A DNA stretch of 64,000 nucleotides from an uncultured Clostridia bacterium. Lineage in GTDB: Bacteria; Bacillota; Clostridia; TANB77; CAG-508. Positions within the stretch are counted from its first letter, which is position 1, and every line of letters begins with the position of its first letter. The stretch lies in assembly GCA_934177725.1 (NCBI GenBank), contig CAKPPO010000001.1, forward strand, positions 62,001 through 126,000, written 5' to 3'. Below, in pieces: positions 1-7,829 of the stretch. Under the pieces are notes generated by a model. It was not told the origin of the DNA. It saw only the letters and a list, made by a program, of their open reading frames with translations, and did not search any database. The translations under genes were made by a program, and so were the position numbers.

Positions 1-713
1 GTGTTAATAAATGCAAAATCTTTACTTCCATATGCTACAGTTGCATCATTTTTAGCATATGCAGAGCCAATAGAATGATGGTGATGTTCGGTTGGAGTAA
101 TAGAAGTATCAAGAAGAGCATTATAAAGGGTTGTACTTACCTGACACACTCCACCACCATAACCTGTAGCAGATTTTTTATTAATAATAACAGGTGCAGG
201 CAAATATCCTTTTTCAGCTGAAGCTTGACCTACAATTTTACTCCATCTAAATTCTTCACCGGGCTGTAATACAACTCCATTGATAGTACTACAAGCAAGA
301 CCAATATTAAAATCTCGATTTTCACTGGATTTATATTGAATAATGGAATTTCCAATTAAATTGGAATCTTCAGTTATTTCTTCTTCTATAAAAGAAATAT
401 ATTTCCAAAATACAAATCCAGACATACCCTGATATTCAGCTCTAAACCATTCTCCAGACTGTTCAAATACCTTAAAAGTTTCACCTAAAGGAATTTGAGT
501 GAGTACATTAGAGGAATCATCAGGTAGTTCTCTAAAGTTTAGTTCCGTACAATCCCGTGGAGTAGCATTGAAACCGGCAAATACTGGTACGTTCTCGTCT
601 AACATAGGAGAAACATTTTCATCATTTTCCATGGCAAAAGCCGGAATGGAAAATAAAAGTAAAGATGTGATACTGATAATTACTGCTAAAATTGATTTTT
701 TGAAAGTTTTCAT
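1..713 (-). CDS. VanW-family protein with signal peptide and SH3-like domain (partial)
   Basis: Read on the minus strand from ATG at 713-711, 7 nt after a strong GGGAGGA ribosome site (721-727). The frame stays open to the window edge, so the C-terminus is missing (about 237 residues visible). It begins with a typical signal peptide (KK, hydrophobic core, AFA cleavage). A bacterial SH3-like stretch around residues 60-110 (ESGEWFRAEY-type, GFVFWKY) follows. The end is a VanW domain: VGQASAEKGYLPAPVI, GGGVCQVSTTLYNA, then EHHHHS and KDFAFIN. VanW proteins are extracytoplasmic and often carry wall-binding or SH3 domains; the biochemical role is not established. A TTGATT-17-TATAAT promoter precedes it. 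Family assignment is firm; function is inferred to be cell-wall related. Confidence 0.85.
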   Translation of the reverse strand, partial: MKTFKKSILAVIISITSLLLFSIPAFAMENDENVSPMLDENVPVFAGFNATPRDCTELNFRELPDDSSNVLTQIPLGETFKVFEQSGEWFRAEYQGMSGFVFWKYISFIEEEITEDSNLIGNSIIQYKSSENRDFNIGLACSTINGVVLQPGEEFRWSKIVGQASAEKGYLPAPVIINKKSATGYGGGVCQVSTTLYNALLDTSITPTEHHHHSIGSAYAKNDATVAYGSKDFAFIN

Positions 714-759
714 TTGAAAATCCTCCCTTGATATATAATTTTTTTTTAACGTATTATTT

Positions 760-788
760 ATTATAATATCTTTTCTACATAAAATCAA
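760..788 (-). promoter_or_regulatory. Promoter of the VanW-family gene
   Basis: On the minus strand, TTGATT (plus-strand 783-788) and TATAAT (760-765) are separated by 17 nt, about 47 nt upstream of the VanW-family start codon. Confidence 0.55.
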
Positions 789-824
789 CTAGTATAAGAA
801 AAATAATTTAATGAAATATTTTAA

Positions 825-853
825 TTGACAGCGAAATATAAAAAAGATATAAT
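825..853 (+). promoter_or_regulatory. Consensus sigma-A promoter of tRNA-Thr
   Basis: Perfect TTGACA (825-830), 17-nt spacer and perfect TATAAT (848-853), ending 83 nt before the tRNA gene. Confidence 0.75.
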
Positions 854-936
854 GTTTTAGTAAATGATTATTGCAATGCATACAACAATAAAATTATTTG
901 TAATAATTAAAACATCAATATATAATAGTGAAATAT

Positions 937-1012
937 GCTACTGTAGCTCAGTTGGTAGAGCAACAGATTCGTAACCTGTAGGTCGCCAGTTCGATTCTGG
1001 CCAGTAGCTCCA
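937..1012 (+). tRNA. tRNA-Thr (anticodon CGT)
   Basis: Complete cloverleaf: acceptor stem GCTACTG (937-943) pairs with CAGTAGC (1002-1008), then discriminator T and an encoded CCA (1010-1012). The D-arm GCTC/GAGC, the TTCGATT T-loop and the anticodon loop TTCGTAA are all present, giving CGT, which reads ACG threonine codons. The anticodon stem ACAGA/CCTGT has one A·C mismatch at its loop end; the rest pairs normally. It is a single-gene transcript with its own promoter and terminator. Confidence 0.95.
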
Positions 1013-1015
1013 GTA

Positions 1016-1047
1016 ATTGCAAGTCTTTCGAGATTTGCAATTTTTTT
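1016..1047 (+). terminator. Terminator of tRNA-Thr
   Basis: Ten-bp stem ATTGCAAGTC/GATTTGCAAT (one G·U) with a six-base loop, followed by a run of seven T. Confidence 0.8.
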
Positions 1048-1050
1048 ATA

Positions 1051-1101
1051 TTCTAGAAAAGTTATCATAGTATGATAACTTTCTGTAGAATGTAAATATG
1101 A
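1051..1101 (+). repeat. Hairpin repeat, copy 1
   Basis: Imperfect palindrome TTCTAgaAAAGTTATCATA / TATGATAACTTTctgTAGAA starting right after the tRNA terminator's TTTTTTATA. A second copy lies at 44584-44625, also directly after a terminator T-run. The second copy lacks nine bases in the loop region but keeps the stem. Function unknown. Confidence 0.65.
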
Positions 1102-1172
1102 TAATTCTGTTTTTTGGACTTGCAAAAAAATGACGAAAAATATAGACATATAATTAAAAAATAAAATATTAG

Positions 1173-1201
1173 TTGCATAATTATGGAAACTATGTTAAAA
1201 T
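1173..1201 (+). promoter_or_regulatory. Promoter for the gene at 1290
   Basis: TTGCAT (1173-1178), 17 nt, TAAAAT (1196-1201). It would give a leader of roughly 80 nt containing the 1245-1265 hairpin. Confidence 0.5.
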
Positions 1202-1244
1202 AAATATAGTTTTATATTGTACCCAATGGGAAGATTGTATAATT

Positions 1245-1280
1245 CTCGGAGGGTATGCCTCCGAGCAAAAATTAAGGAGG
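1245..1280 (+). promoter_or_regulatory. Leader hairpin able to compete with the ribosome binding site
   Basis: CTCGGAGG (1245-1252), five-base loop, CCTCCGAG (1258-1265) forms a perfect 8-bp GC-rich hairpin just before the Shine-Dalgarno AAGGAGG (1274-1280). The CCTCC arm is complementary both to its own partner and to the Shine-Dalgarno sequence, so two exclusive folds are possible. Switch function is an inference. Confidence 0.45.
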
Positions 1281-1289
1281 TTGAGTTAA

Positions 1290-1739
1290 ATGAATTTGAC
1301 AAAAAAGCAAAAATGCGCATTACAGGAGATCGGGCTATATAAATATGCCCTTATAGAACACGATGGTAAAGCGTATTACACTGACAAAGAAGGAGAAAAG
1401 GAATTTGTAATTCCACAGTTTGGAGAAATTTTACAAACAATGTTCGAAAGCATTAAAGAGGCCGGTTTTACCGATATAAAAAGATGTGCTCCATCTGAAG
1501 CAAACTGCATCATTCGGGTATTTCAGGAACTTCATCATCAATACGATTTTGGAATGTGTTTTAATGCTTATGGTGCCGAATGCTACACAAAGATGAATGA
1601 ATTATGGGTAACATATAGCGGTACGGTTAGTGGTTATGATCTCAAATTTGATCAGCATCGTATTCGCCATATTCTCCAGCCGGACGAAAGTTTGTATTTA
1701 GATACAGATTTTCTGGATTGCTACGTACAAATTAGTTAA
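1290..1739 (+). CDS. Hypothetical protein, compositionally foreign
   Basis: A 149-residue soluble protein with no signal peptide or membrane segment, started by ATG after AAGGAGG at good spacing. I do not recognise the family. Its codons (GCC, CGG, CTC, GGC) are visibly richer in G and C than those of its neighbours, which suggests recent acquisition. It is a single-gene unit: own promoter, leader hairpin and a strong perfect-palindrome terminator. It is acidic and aromatic-rich, with several Cys residues (C9, C64, C71, C98, C106) not arranged as an obvious metal site. Confidence is for its being a real gene, not for any function. Confidence 0.75.
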   Translation: MNLTKKQKCALQEIGLYKYALIEHDGKAYYTDKEGEKEFVIPQFGEILQTMFESIKEAGFTDIKRCAPSEANCIIRVFQELHHQYDFGMCFNAYGAECYTKMNELWVTYSGTVSGYDLKFDQHRIRHILQPDESLYLDTDFLDCYVQIS

Positions 1740-1746
1740 CAAGGTA

Positions 1747-1785
1747 AAAAGTAAGAGTTTTGCATTGCAAAACTCTTACTTTTCT
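1747..1785 (+). terminator. Terminator, perfect 18-bp palindrome
   Basis: Left arm 1747-1764 (AAAAGTAAGAGTTTTGCA) and right arm 1766-1783 pair perfectly, with A-rich and T-rich ends that allow termination in either direction. Confidence 0.75.
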
Positions 1786-1804
1786 TTATTAAATTTCTTT
1801 TTTC

Positions 1805-1833
1805 TTGCCAAAATATAACAAGCGTGATATAAT
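1805..1833 (+). promoter_or_regulatory. Promoter of ftsY
   Basis: TTGCCA (1805-1810), 17-nt spacer, TATAAT (1828-1833), 36 nt before the ftsY start codon. Confidence 0.65.
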
Positions 1834-1869
1834 ACATAAAGTTATAAAAACAAGAGAAGAGGTATAAAA

Positions 1870-2778
1870 ATGGGCTTTTTTGATAAATTAAAAAATGGTT
1901 TGAATAAAACAAAAATATCATTTGATGAAAAAATAAATAATGTATTTAGTAATTTTAGAAAAGTAGATGAAGAACTACTAGAAGAACTAGAAGAAGTACT
2001 AATAATGTCAGATGTTGGAACTGAAACATCTTTAAAAATAATTTCAAAATTGAGAGAAAAAATAAAAAAAGAAAATATACAAGAAGAGGCACAAGTAAAA
2101 CAAGCTTTAAAAGATGTTATAAAAGAAATATTAGATAAAGAGGATTCATCTTTAAAATTAGAAACTGTGCCATCTGTATTATTAGTTGTAGGTGTTAATG
2201 GAGTAGGAAAAACAACTTCAATAGGAAAAATGGCTAATAGACTAAAAAAAGATGGAAAAAAAGTTATAGTTGCAGCTGCAGATACATTTAGAGCAGCAGC
2301 TGTAGAACAACTTGAAGTGTGGGCCAATAGAGCAGGATGCGATATAGTAAAAAAAGAAGAAGGTTCAGATCCTGCATCTGTTGTATATGATGCAATAACA
2401 AAAGCAAAGGAAACAAATGCAGATGTTTTAATATGCGATACAGCGGGAAGACTTCATAATAAGAAATACCTAATGGATGAGTTAGAAAAAATTAAAAAAG
2501 TAATAGATAGGGAACTTCCAAATGCTTCAAAAGAAATTTTATTAGTACTAGATGCAACAACAGGTCAAAATGCAATAATGCAAGTAAAAGCATTTAAAGA
2601 AACTGTAGATATAACAGGTCTTGTATTAACAAAATTAGATGGAACAGCAAAGGGAGGAGCAACTATAGGAATTGTAGAAGAAAACAATTTACCAATCAAA
2701 TTTATTGGTGTTGGTGAACAAATAGACGATATGGAAATTTTTAATAGCAATGATTTTGTAAATGCTTTCTTAGATTAA
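1870..2778 (+). CDS. ftsY: Signal recognition particle receptor FtsY
   Basis: SRP-family GTPase that docks ribosome-SRP complexes at the membrane for co-translational insertion. The N-domain helical bundle (about residues 1-90) leads into the G-domain: P-loop GVNGVGKTT (108-116), DTFRA (138-142), DTAGR (190-194), TKLDG (254-258) and a C-terminal GVGEQIDD motif. At 302 residues it is a short FtsY without the long acidic A-domain of proteobacteria; a basic amphipathic N-terminus (GFFDKLKNGL) probably serves as the membrane anchor. The start has AGAGGT spaced correctly. ffh, often nearby in Firmicutes, is not in this window. Confidence 0.97.
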   Translation: MGFFDKLKNGLNKTKISFDEKINNVFSNFRKVDEELLEELEEVLIMSDVGTETSLKIISKLREKIKKENIQEEAQVKQALKDVIKEILDKEDSSLKLETVPSVLLVVGVNGVGKTTSIGKMANRLKKDGKKVIVAAADTFRAAAVEQLEVWANRAGCDIVKKEEGSDPASVVYDAITKAKETNADVLICDTAGRLHNKKYLMDELEKIKKVIDRELPNASKEILLVLDATTGQNAIMQVKAFKETVDITGLVLTKLDGTAKGGATIGIVEENNLPIKFIGVGEQIDDMEIFNSNDFVNAFLD

Positions 2779-2803
2779 AATAGAAATATTTTGGAGGTAT
2801 TAA

Positions 2804-5668
2804 ATGAAAGAAAAAGAGGAAATAGTTAAAGAAGAAAATAAACAAGAAACGGCCGAAATTACTAAAAAAAGTAAAACAAGGTTATTTATTGTACTAATAG
2901 TAGCACTTATTTCTTCTGTAATTGGATATATACTATTTAGAGGAACATATTTAGAAACTTTAGAAATAGGCGAGAAATACATTACAGCATTTTGGCAAAA
3001 TGTAAAATATATGACAATAACATTAATTGTTAACTTTATAATTATTTATTTTATGGTATATATTACAAATATAAGAATAAAAAGAGCATTAAAAGAATTC
3101 TTTAAGCAAGAAAATAAAGAAATGCCAAAATTATTAAATAAATCAATAGCATTTATAGTAGCAGTTTTAGTAAGTGCAGTAACATCAAACTTTATTGTGC
3201 AAAAATTGTTATTATGTTTTAATAGTGCACAATTTGGAATTCAAGATCCTATTTTTGGATTTGATATAGGCTATTTTGTTTTCCAAAAACCATTTATAGA
3301 ACTTGCAATTTGGTATTTTATGATATCAATGATAGCATTATTAATATATACAGCAATTTACTATATTGTAACATTTAATATGTTCTTTGATGGAGTAGAT
3401 AGAAAAACATTAAAAAATAGTGTAATTATAAAACAAATTACAACATTTGCTATGATAATTACATTATTACTTGCAAGCCTTGTGTTTATTAAAACACAAG
3501 ATATAGGCACAGAAAAATTCTTAACTCTAAAAAGTGAAGAAACATCATATTCTTTATATGGAGCAGGACTTACAGATGTAATTATCAAATTATGGGGATA
3601 TAGAGTATTAGCATTAGTTATGATTTTTTCTGTATATAGAGGTATACAAAACTTTAAGCAAGGTAAAAAGAAAAAGGTTTTAGTATGTATAGGAATTGTC
3701 CCTATTTACTTAGTAGGATTATTCTTTACTTTAATTATATTTCAATCAGCATTTGTTACAACAAATGAATTAGACAAAGAAAAGAAATATATTGAAACAA
3801 ACATAGAGTATACTAAGAATGCTTATGGAATAGATGCACAAGAAATAAGCATGCAAACTCCAGAAACTATAACTAGTCAAGATATAACGAAATATGATAA
3901 AGTATTAAATAACGTAAATATTATGAATAGTGACATTGTTTTAAAAGATTTAAACAATGGACAAACAGCAAAAGGATATTATTCATATAGAGATACTCAA
4001 GTAGGAAAATATTTAATAAATGGTGAAGAAAAATTAGTATATTTGTCACCAAGAGAGATAATAAGCAGTACAGGCACATACAATAATAAAACTTATGAAT
4101 ATACACACGGCTATAGCACAATAATAACTTCAGCAACTACTACAAACGAAAATGGAACTTTAAACCATATGCAAAAGGGGTTTGATAAAACTAACGAAGC
4201 AGTTACTATAACAGAACCAAGAATTTATTTTGGAACACAAACAAACGACACTGTAGTTATAAATAGCAAAGACAAAAAAGAATTTGATTATCCAATATTA
4301 GATTCAGCAGAAGCAGAAAATGCAGAAAATGTGTATAGTGGAGAAGCAGGACTACAATTAAATTTCTTAGATAGAATGATACTTGCAATTAAAGAAGGTG
4401 ATTTAAAACTAGCATTTTCAGGAAACGTAACAAGTGAAAGCAAGATACTAACAAATAGAAATATAATAAAAAGAGCTAAAACTATAATGCCATATTTAAT
4501 ATATGATGAAAATCCATATACAGTTGTAAATGATGAAGGAAAAATAATATGGATATTAGATGCATATACAGTATCTAATAGCTATCCATATTCTCAAAAG
4601 ACAACAATAAGACAAAGTGCTACAAGTAAAATGGAATTAAATTATATAAGAAATTCAGTTAAAGTATTAATAGATAGTTATGATGGAACGATTTCATTCT
4701 ATATAACAGATAGAACAGATCCAATTGCAATGGCTTATAGAAATATTTACCCAGATTTATTTATGGATTTGGAAGAAAAAATACCTGCAAGCATAAGTGA
4801 ACATTTTGTATATTCAAAATATCTATATGAAATTCAAGCAGATATAATTGCTAGATATCATAATGTTCAAGCAGACGTATTATATAGAAGCAATGACATA
4901 TGGGAAATAGCTAATTACAATGTAGGAAAAGTAGTAACAAAAACAGGAACAGATATAGAACCATATTATACTATGGTAAAAACTTCAAATGAAGAGGAAG
5001 AACAATTAGGTTTAGTACTTCCATATACACCACAGGGCAAACAAAATCTAATTTCATATTTAGTAGGAACATGCGATACTAGTGGAAAAAGTAAACTTAC
5101 AATATATAAATATCAAGCAGATACCAATATATTAGGACCTATGCAATTAGATACACAATTATCACAAGATGAAAGGATTGTAAAAGAATTAGAGTCATTA
5201 AATGTAAATGGAACAAAAATAATTAAAAATATGATACTTGTTCCTTTGAATGACACAATTCTATATGTAGAGCCAATATATATACAATACATTAATGAAA
5301 AAGACTCACTTCCAACACTTAAAAAAGTGATAGTTGCATCAGGAAATAAAGTTGCAATAGGAGATGATTTAAAACAAGCATTAAGCAATTTAGTTTCTAA
5401 ACAAGCAGTTGATATTGAGGTAGAAAATACAGATACAATAGATGATCTAATAAATACAATAATAAATGCTAATAACAATTTAACAAATTCAAATACGAGC
5501 AACAATTGGGAAATGATGGGCAAAGATGTAAGTAAACTACAAGAATTAATAAATAAGTTAGAAAAATTAGTAGAAGAAAATAAAGCTAAAAATGAAATAG
5601 AAAACAGAAAAAATGCTACTAATAGTTTAGTAAATGAAGAAAATAATTTAATAGCAAATGAAATATAA
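2804..5668 (+). CDS. UPF0182-family large membrane protein
   Basis: A 954-residue integral membrane protein of the uncharacterised UPF0182 family. About seven transmembrane helices occupy residues 25-330, and the family-typical DPIFGFDIGYFVF follows the third or fourth. A long extracytoplasmic domain (about 330-850) includes LNYIRNSVKVLIDSYDGTI and ends in a coiled coil NNWEMMGKDVSKLQELINKLEKL-like segment, a hallmark of the family. It follows ftsY by 25 nt with its own TTGGAGG ribosome site, so co-transcription is likely. Function is not known; family membership is secure. Confidence 0.9.
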   Translation: MKEKEEIVKEENKQETAEITKKSKTRLFIVLIVALISSVIGYILFRGTYLETLEIGEKYITAFWQNVKYMTITLIVNFIIIYFMVYITNIRIKRALKEFFKQENKEMPKLLNKSIAFIVAVLVSAVTSNFIVQKLLLCFNSAQFGIQDPIFGFDIGYFVFQKPFIELAIWYFMISMIALLIYTAIYYIVTFNMFFDGVDRKTLKNSVIIKQITTFAMIITLLLASLVFIKTQDIGTEKFLTLKSEETSYSLYGAGLTDVIIKLWGYRVLALVMIFSVYRGIQNFKQGKKKKVLVCIGIVPIYLVGLFFTLIIFQSAFVTTNELDKEKKYIETNIEYTKNAYGIDAQEISMQTPETITSQDITKYDKVLNNVNIMNSDIVLKDLNNGQTAKGYYSYRDTQVGKYLINGEEKLVYLSPREIISSTGTYNNKTYEYTHGYSTIITSATTTNENGTLNHMQKGFDKTNEAVTITEPRIYFGTQTNDTVVINSKDKKEFDYPILDSAEAENAENVYSGEAGLQLNFLDRMILAIKEGDLKLAFSGNVTSESKILTNRNIIKRAKTIMPYLIYDENPYTVVNDEGKIIWILDAYTVSNSYPYSQKTTIRQSATSKMELNYIRNSVKVLIDSYDGTISFYITDRTDPIAMAYRNIYPDLFMDLEEKIPASISEHFVYSKYLYEIQADIIARYHNVQADVLYRSNDIWEIANYNVGKVVTKTGTDIEPYYTMVKTSNEEEEQLGLVLPYTPQGKQNLISYLVGTCDTSGKSKLTIYKYQADTNILGPMQLDTQLSQDERIVKELESLNVNGTKIIKNMILVPLNDTILYVEPIYIQYINEKDSLPTLKKVIVASGNKVAIGDDLKQALSNLVSKQAVDIEVENTDTIDDLINTIINANNNLTNSNTSNNWEMMGKDVSKLQELINKLEKLVEENKAKNEIENRKNATNSLVNEENNLIANEI

Positions 5669-5692
5669 AAATTTAAAGTATAATTTTATAAA

Positions 5693-5726
5693 AAAAATAC
5701 ACCATAAATATAAAGGGTGTATTTTT
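5693..5726 (+). terminator. Hairpin overlapping the ribosome site of the next gene
   Basis: AAAAATACACC (5693-5703) pairs perfectly with GGTGTATTTTT (5716-5726). It looks like the UPF0182 gene's terminator, yet the right arm contains the AAAGGGTG ribosome site of the DUF5665 gene, which starts at 5727. It could therefore attenuate transcription or mask translation. Confidence 0.5.
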
Positions 5727-6023
5727 ATGTTTAGAAGAAAGAAAAGAGAAAAAGAGAATATTTTAATAAATCAAATAGATAATTTAAATAAAAATTTATT
5801 AGAAAGTAATATTATAGAGATTAGTCAATTGCTAGGAAATAGAAAAAAGTTATTAGTAGTAAATCTAATTTCAGGTATTTCAAGAGGTATAGGAATAGGT
5901 ATAGGAGTAACACTAATAACAACAATACTTGTATGGATTTTGCAGAAGATAGTAACATTAAATATTCCAGTAATAGGAGAATATGTTTCAGATATTGTAG
6001 AAATAGTAATGAGAAAGTATTAA
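5727..6023 (+). CDS. DUF5665-family small membrane protein
   Basis: A 98-residue protein: basic charged start (FRRKKREKEN), a helical region with NLISGISRGIGIGIGVTL (about residues 50-67), one transmembrane helix running to about 82, and a short tail. This matches the DUF5665 family of Firmicutes in length and in the glycine-rich pre-membrane motif. I chose ATG 5727 because AAAGGG lies 7 nt upstream; a longer frame from 5658 has no ribosome site and overlaps the previous gene. Function unknown. Confidence 0.75.
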   Translation: MFRRKKREKENILINQIDNLNKNLLESNIIEISQLLGNRKKLLVVNLISGISRGIGIGIGVTLITTILVWILQKIVTLNIPVIGEYVSDIVEIVMRKY

Positions 6024-6057
6024 AAATGAAGTAAACTATTCACAAATAATCTTTTAG

Positions 6058-6096
6058 AAAAAAGCGAGAAATTGAAGATTTTTCTTGCTTTTTTTT
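6058..6096 (+). terminator. Terminator after the DUF5665 gene
   Basis: AAAAAAGCGAGAAA (6058-6071) pairs with TTTCTTGCTTTTTT (6081-6094; one G·U), followed by more T. The right arm also carries the -35 box of the next promoter. Confidence 0.7.
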
Positions 6097-6113
6097 GTAT
6101 ACAATTATATAAT
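6085..6113 (+). promoter_or_regulatory. Promoter of pgsA and possibly of the polysaccharide locus
   Basis: TTGCTT (6085-6090), 17 nt, TATAAT (6108-6113). The -35 box lies inside the preceding terminator hairpin. Confidence 0.55.
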
Positions 6114-6157
6114 AGGCTTGTGAAAAAAGAATTGAAAAATGATGGAGGAAAATACAA

Positions 6158-6757
6158 ATGAATTTAGCAAATAAATTAACAATATTTCGTATTATTTTAG
6201 TACCAGTAATGATAATAGTAACATTTTTTAATATACCTGGAGAATTTTTAGGAATACCTACCACAGCATGGATTTTAAATATTATATTTATTATAGCATC
6301 TATAACAGACAAGTTAGATGGCTATATTGCAAGAAGTAGAAATCAAATAACCACATTTGGAAAATTTTTAGATCCTATAGCAGATAAAATATTAGTAATA
6401 ACAGCAATGATTATACTAGTAGAAATGGGAAAAATTCCAGCTTGGATACCTACAATAATTGTATTTAGAGAATTCATCGTATCAGGATATAGATTAGTGG
6501 CAGTTGAAAAGGGTGGAAAAGTAATTGCAGCAAGTATATGGGGAAAACTAAAAACGGTTACACAAATGATAGCAATTATTTTAGCATTTATAGATAATAA
6601 TAGTTTTGGAACAATATTTACAGGAAGTCTAACAAATGGTTACGAAATTACTATAAATATTCTTACAACATTAATGATGATAATTTGCGTAATTGCTACA
6701 ATTTTCTCTGGAATAGATTATTTAAAAGGCGGAAAAGAATTATTAAAGGATAAATAA
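6158..6757 (+). CDS. pgsA: CDP-diacylglycerol-glycerol-3-phosphate 3-phosphatidyltransferase
   Basis: Makes phosphatidylglycerol phosphate from CDP-diacylglycerol and glycerol 3-phosphate, the committed step to phosphatidylglycerol. The CDP-alcohol phosphotransferase signature is complete: D51, D54, G55, A58, R59, G68, D72 and D76 (DKLDGYIAR...FGKFLDPIAD). At 199 residues with about five or six membrane helices it has the usual length. ATG follows a TGGAGG site. The next gene begins two bases after the stop, with its ribosome site inside the pgsA 3' end, so the two are translationally linked. The start MNLANKLTIFRI is typical of PgsA. Confidence 0.95.
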   Translation: MNLANKLTIFRIILVPVMIIVTFFNIPGEFLGIPTTAWILNIIFIIASITDKLDGYIARSRNQITTFGKFLDPIADKILVITAMIILVEMGKIPAWIPTIIVFREFIVSGYRLVAVEKGGKVIAASIWGKLKTVTQMIAIILAFIDNNSFGTIFTGSLTNGYEITINILTTLMMIICVIATIFSGIDYLKGGKELLKDK

Positions 6758-6758
6758 A

Positions 6759-7763
6759 ATGGAAGAAAATAAACAAGAAAAAATTGATGTTTTAATGGCA
6801 GTATATAATCCAAATATAACATTTTTAACTAAACAACTAGATTGCATTTTAAAACAAACATATAAAAATATTAATCTTATAATTAGTGATGATTCATCTA
6901 CAAATGAAGAGATTAAACAAATTTTAAACGAATATGCAGATAAAGATAGTAGAATAACTTTGTATTTCCAAGAAAAAAATTTAGGGTATTTAAAAAACTT
7001 CGAATTTTTACTTACAAAATCTACTGCGGAATACATTAGTTATGCAGACCAAGACGATATTTGGTATGAAAACAAGATTGAAAGAAGTATAAAAGTTTTA
7101 AAAGAAAAAGATGTAGATTTAGTATATTCAGATTGCAAACAGATAGATGAAAATGGACAAGTATTACATGAAAGTTATTTAAATTATAAAAATTATCCAA
7201 GAGTAAATGGAAAAGAAAATATATTAACATTTTCAAGACATTTTGCAATAGGTTGTGCATGCATATTTACTAAAAAAATAAAAGAGCAAATTTTACCTTT
7301 TACTGAAAGTGTAATGGCTCATGACTGGATTAATGTTTATTTAGCAGCTAAACAAAAAGGTATAGCTTGCATAGAAGAGCAATTATTTGAATATAGACTT
7401 CATGGTTCAAATGCTTTTGGAGGAAGAAGTTTAAAACAAAACTTAAGTACATGGAAACAAGAGAATGGAAAAAGTTATTCAGCATACAAAAAATATAGAA
7501 ACGAAAGAGTAATAAAAAAAGCATATTTAGATGGGAGTTTAATGTGTTTAGAATATAGAAATAAACTTAACTTAAATAAAAATGAGGATGAAGAAGGTGT
7601 AATTGATTATTATAACCAATTACTAAAAACAAAGATATTAAACATTCATTTATCAAAATACAATAAATATTTAGCTTACAAAAATATAGGAAAAAGAAGA
7701 ATAAAAGAAGAAGGAATATTTCATTTTCCACTAATTTCTTATTTACTATATTTGATAAAATAA
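6759..7763 (+). CDS. Family 2 glycosyltransferase, rhamnosyltransferase-like
   Basis: Predicted inverting GT-A enzyme that adds a sugar (probably rhamnose, given rfb genes downstream) to a lipid-linked chain on the inner membrane face. The N-terminal fold has VLMAVYNPN, ISDDSS (42-47) and the nucleotide/metal motif DQDDIW (97-102), followed by acceptor-side HDW and EYRLHGSNAFGG. Length 334 residues. It is a close paralogue of the genes at 10874 and 19156, which share YNGE/LDSILNQTY/DQDDIW-type motifs. The actual sugar donor cannot be read from sequence. Confidence 0.85.
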   Translation: MEENKQEKIDVLMAVYNPNITFLTKQLDCILKQTYKNINLIISDDSSTNEEIKQILNEYADKDSRITLYFQEKNLGYLKNFEFLLTKSTAEYISYADQDDIWYENKIERSIKVLKEKDVDLVYSDCKQIDENGQVLHESYLNYKNYPRVNGKENILTFSRHFAIGCACIFTKKIKEQILPFTESVMAHDWINVYLAAKQKGIACIEEQLFEYRLHGSNAFGGRSLKQNLSTWKQENGKSYSAYKKYRNERVIKKAYLDGSLMCLEYRNKLNLNKNEDEEGVIDYYNQLLKTKILNIHLSKYNKYLAYKNIGKRRIKEEGIFHFPLISYLLYLIK

Positions 7764-7813
7764 AAAGCTACCCCAAAAGGGTCAGGTACTTTTGAAACAA
7801 AAAAGTAGTTTTA
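7764..7813 (+). repeat. Intergenic palindrome, GGGTCAGGTAC variant
   Basis: Outer arms AAAAGCTAC (7764-7772) and GTAGTTTT (7806-7813), and inner arms CAAAAG/CTTTTG (7775-7780/7790-7795), enclose GGGTCAGGTAC. It resembles other GGGAC-core palindromes in this window and may act as a terminator or processing site between the GT and the exporter genes. Confidence 0.5.
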
Positions 7814-7829
7814 GTAGAAAGGAAACATA

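Noticed and set aside
907..1149. Minus-strand 80-residue ORF
   Set aside because: It runs through the tRNA-Thr gene and its terminator and has no ribosome site; it is a chance frame.
1842..2327. Minus-strand 161-residue Ser/Phe-rich ORF
   Set aside because: Antisense shadow of ftsY, low-complexity composition from complementing A-rich codons; no ribosome site.
5113..5523. Minus-strand 136-residue ORF within the UPF0182 gene
   Set aside because: Complement of an A-rich coding region, no start signals or recognisable domain.
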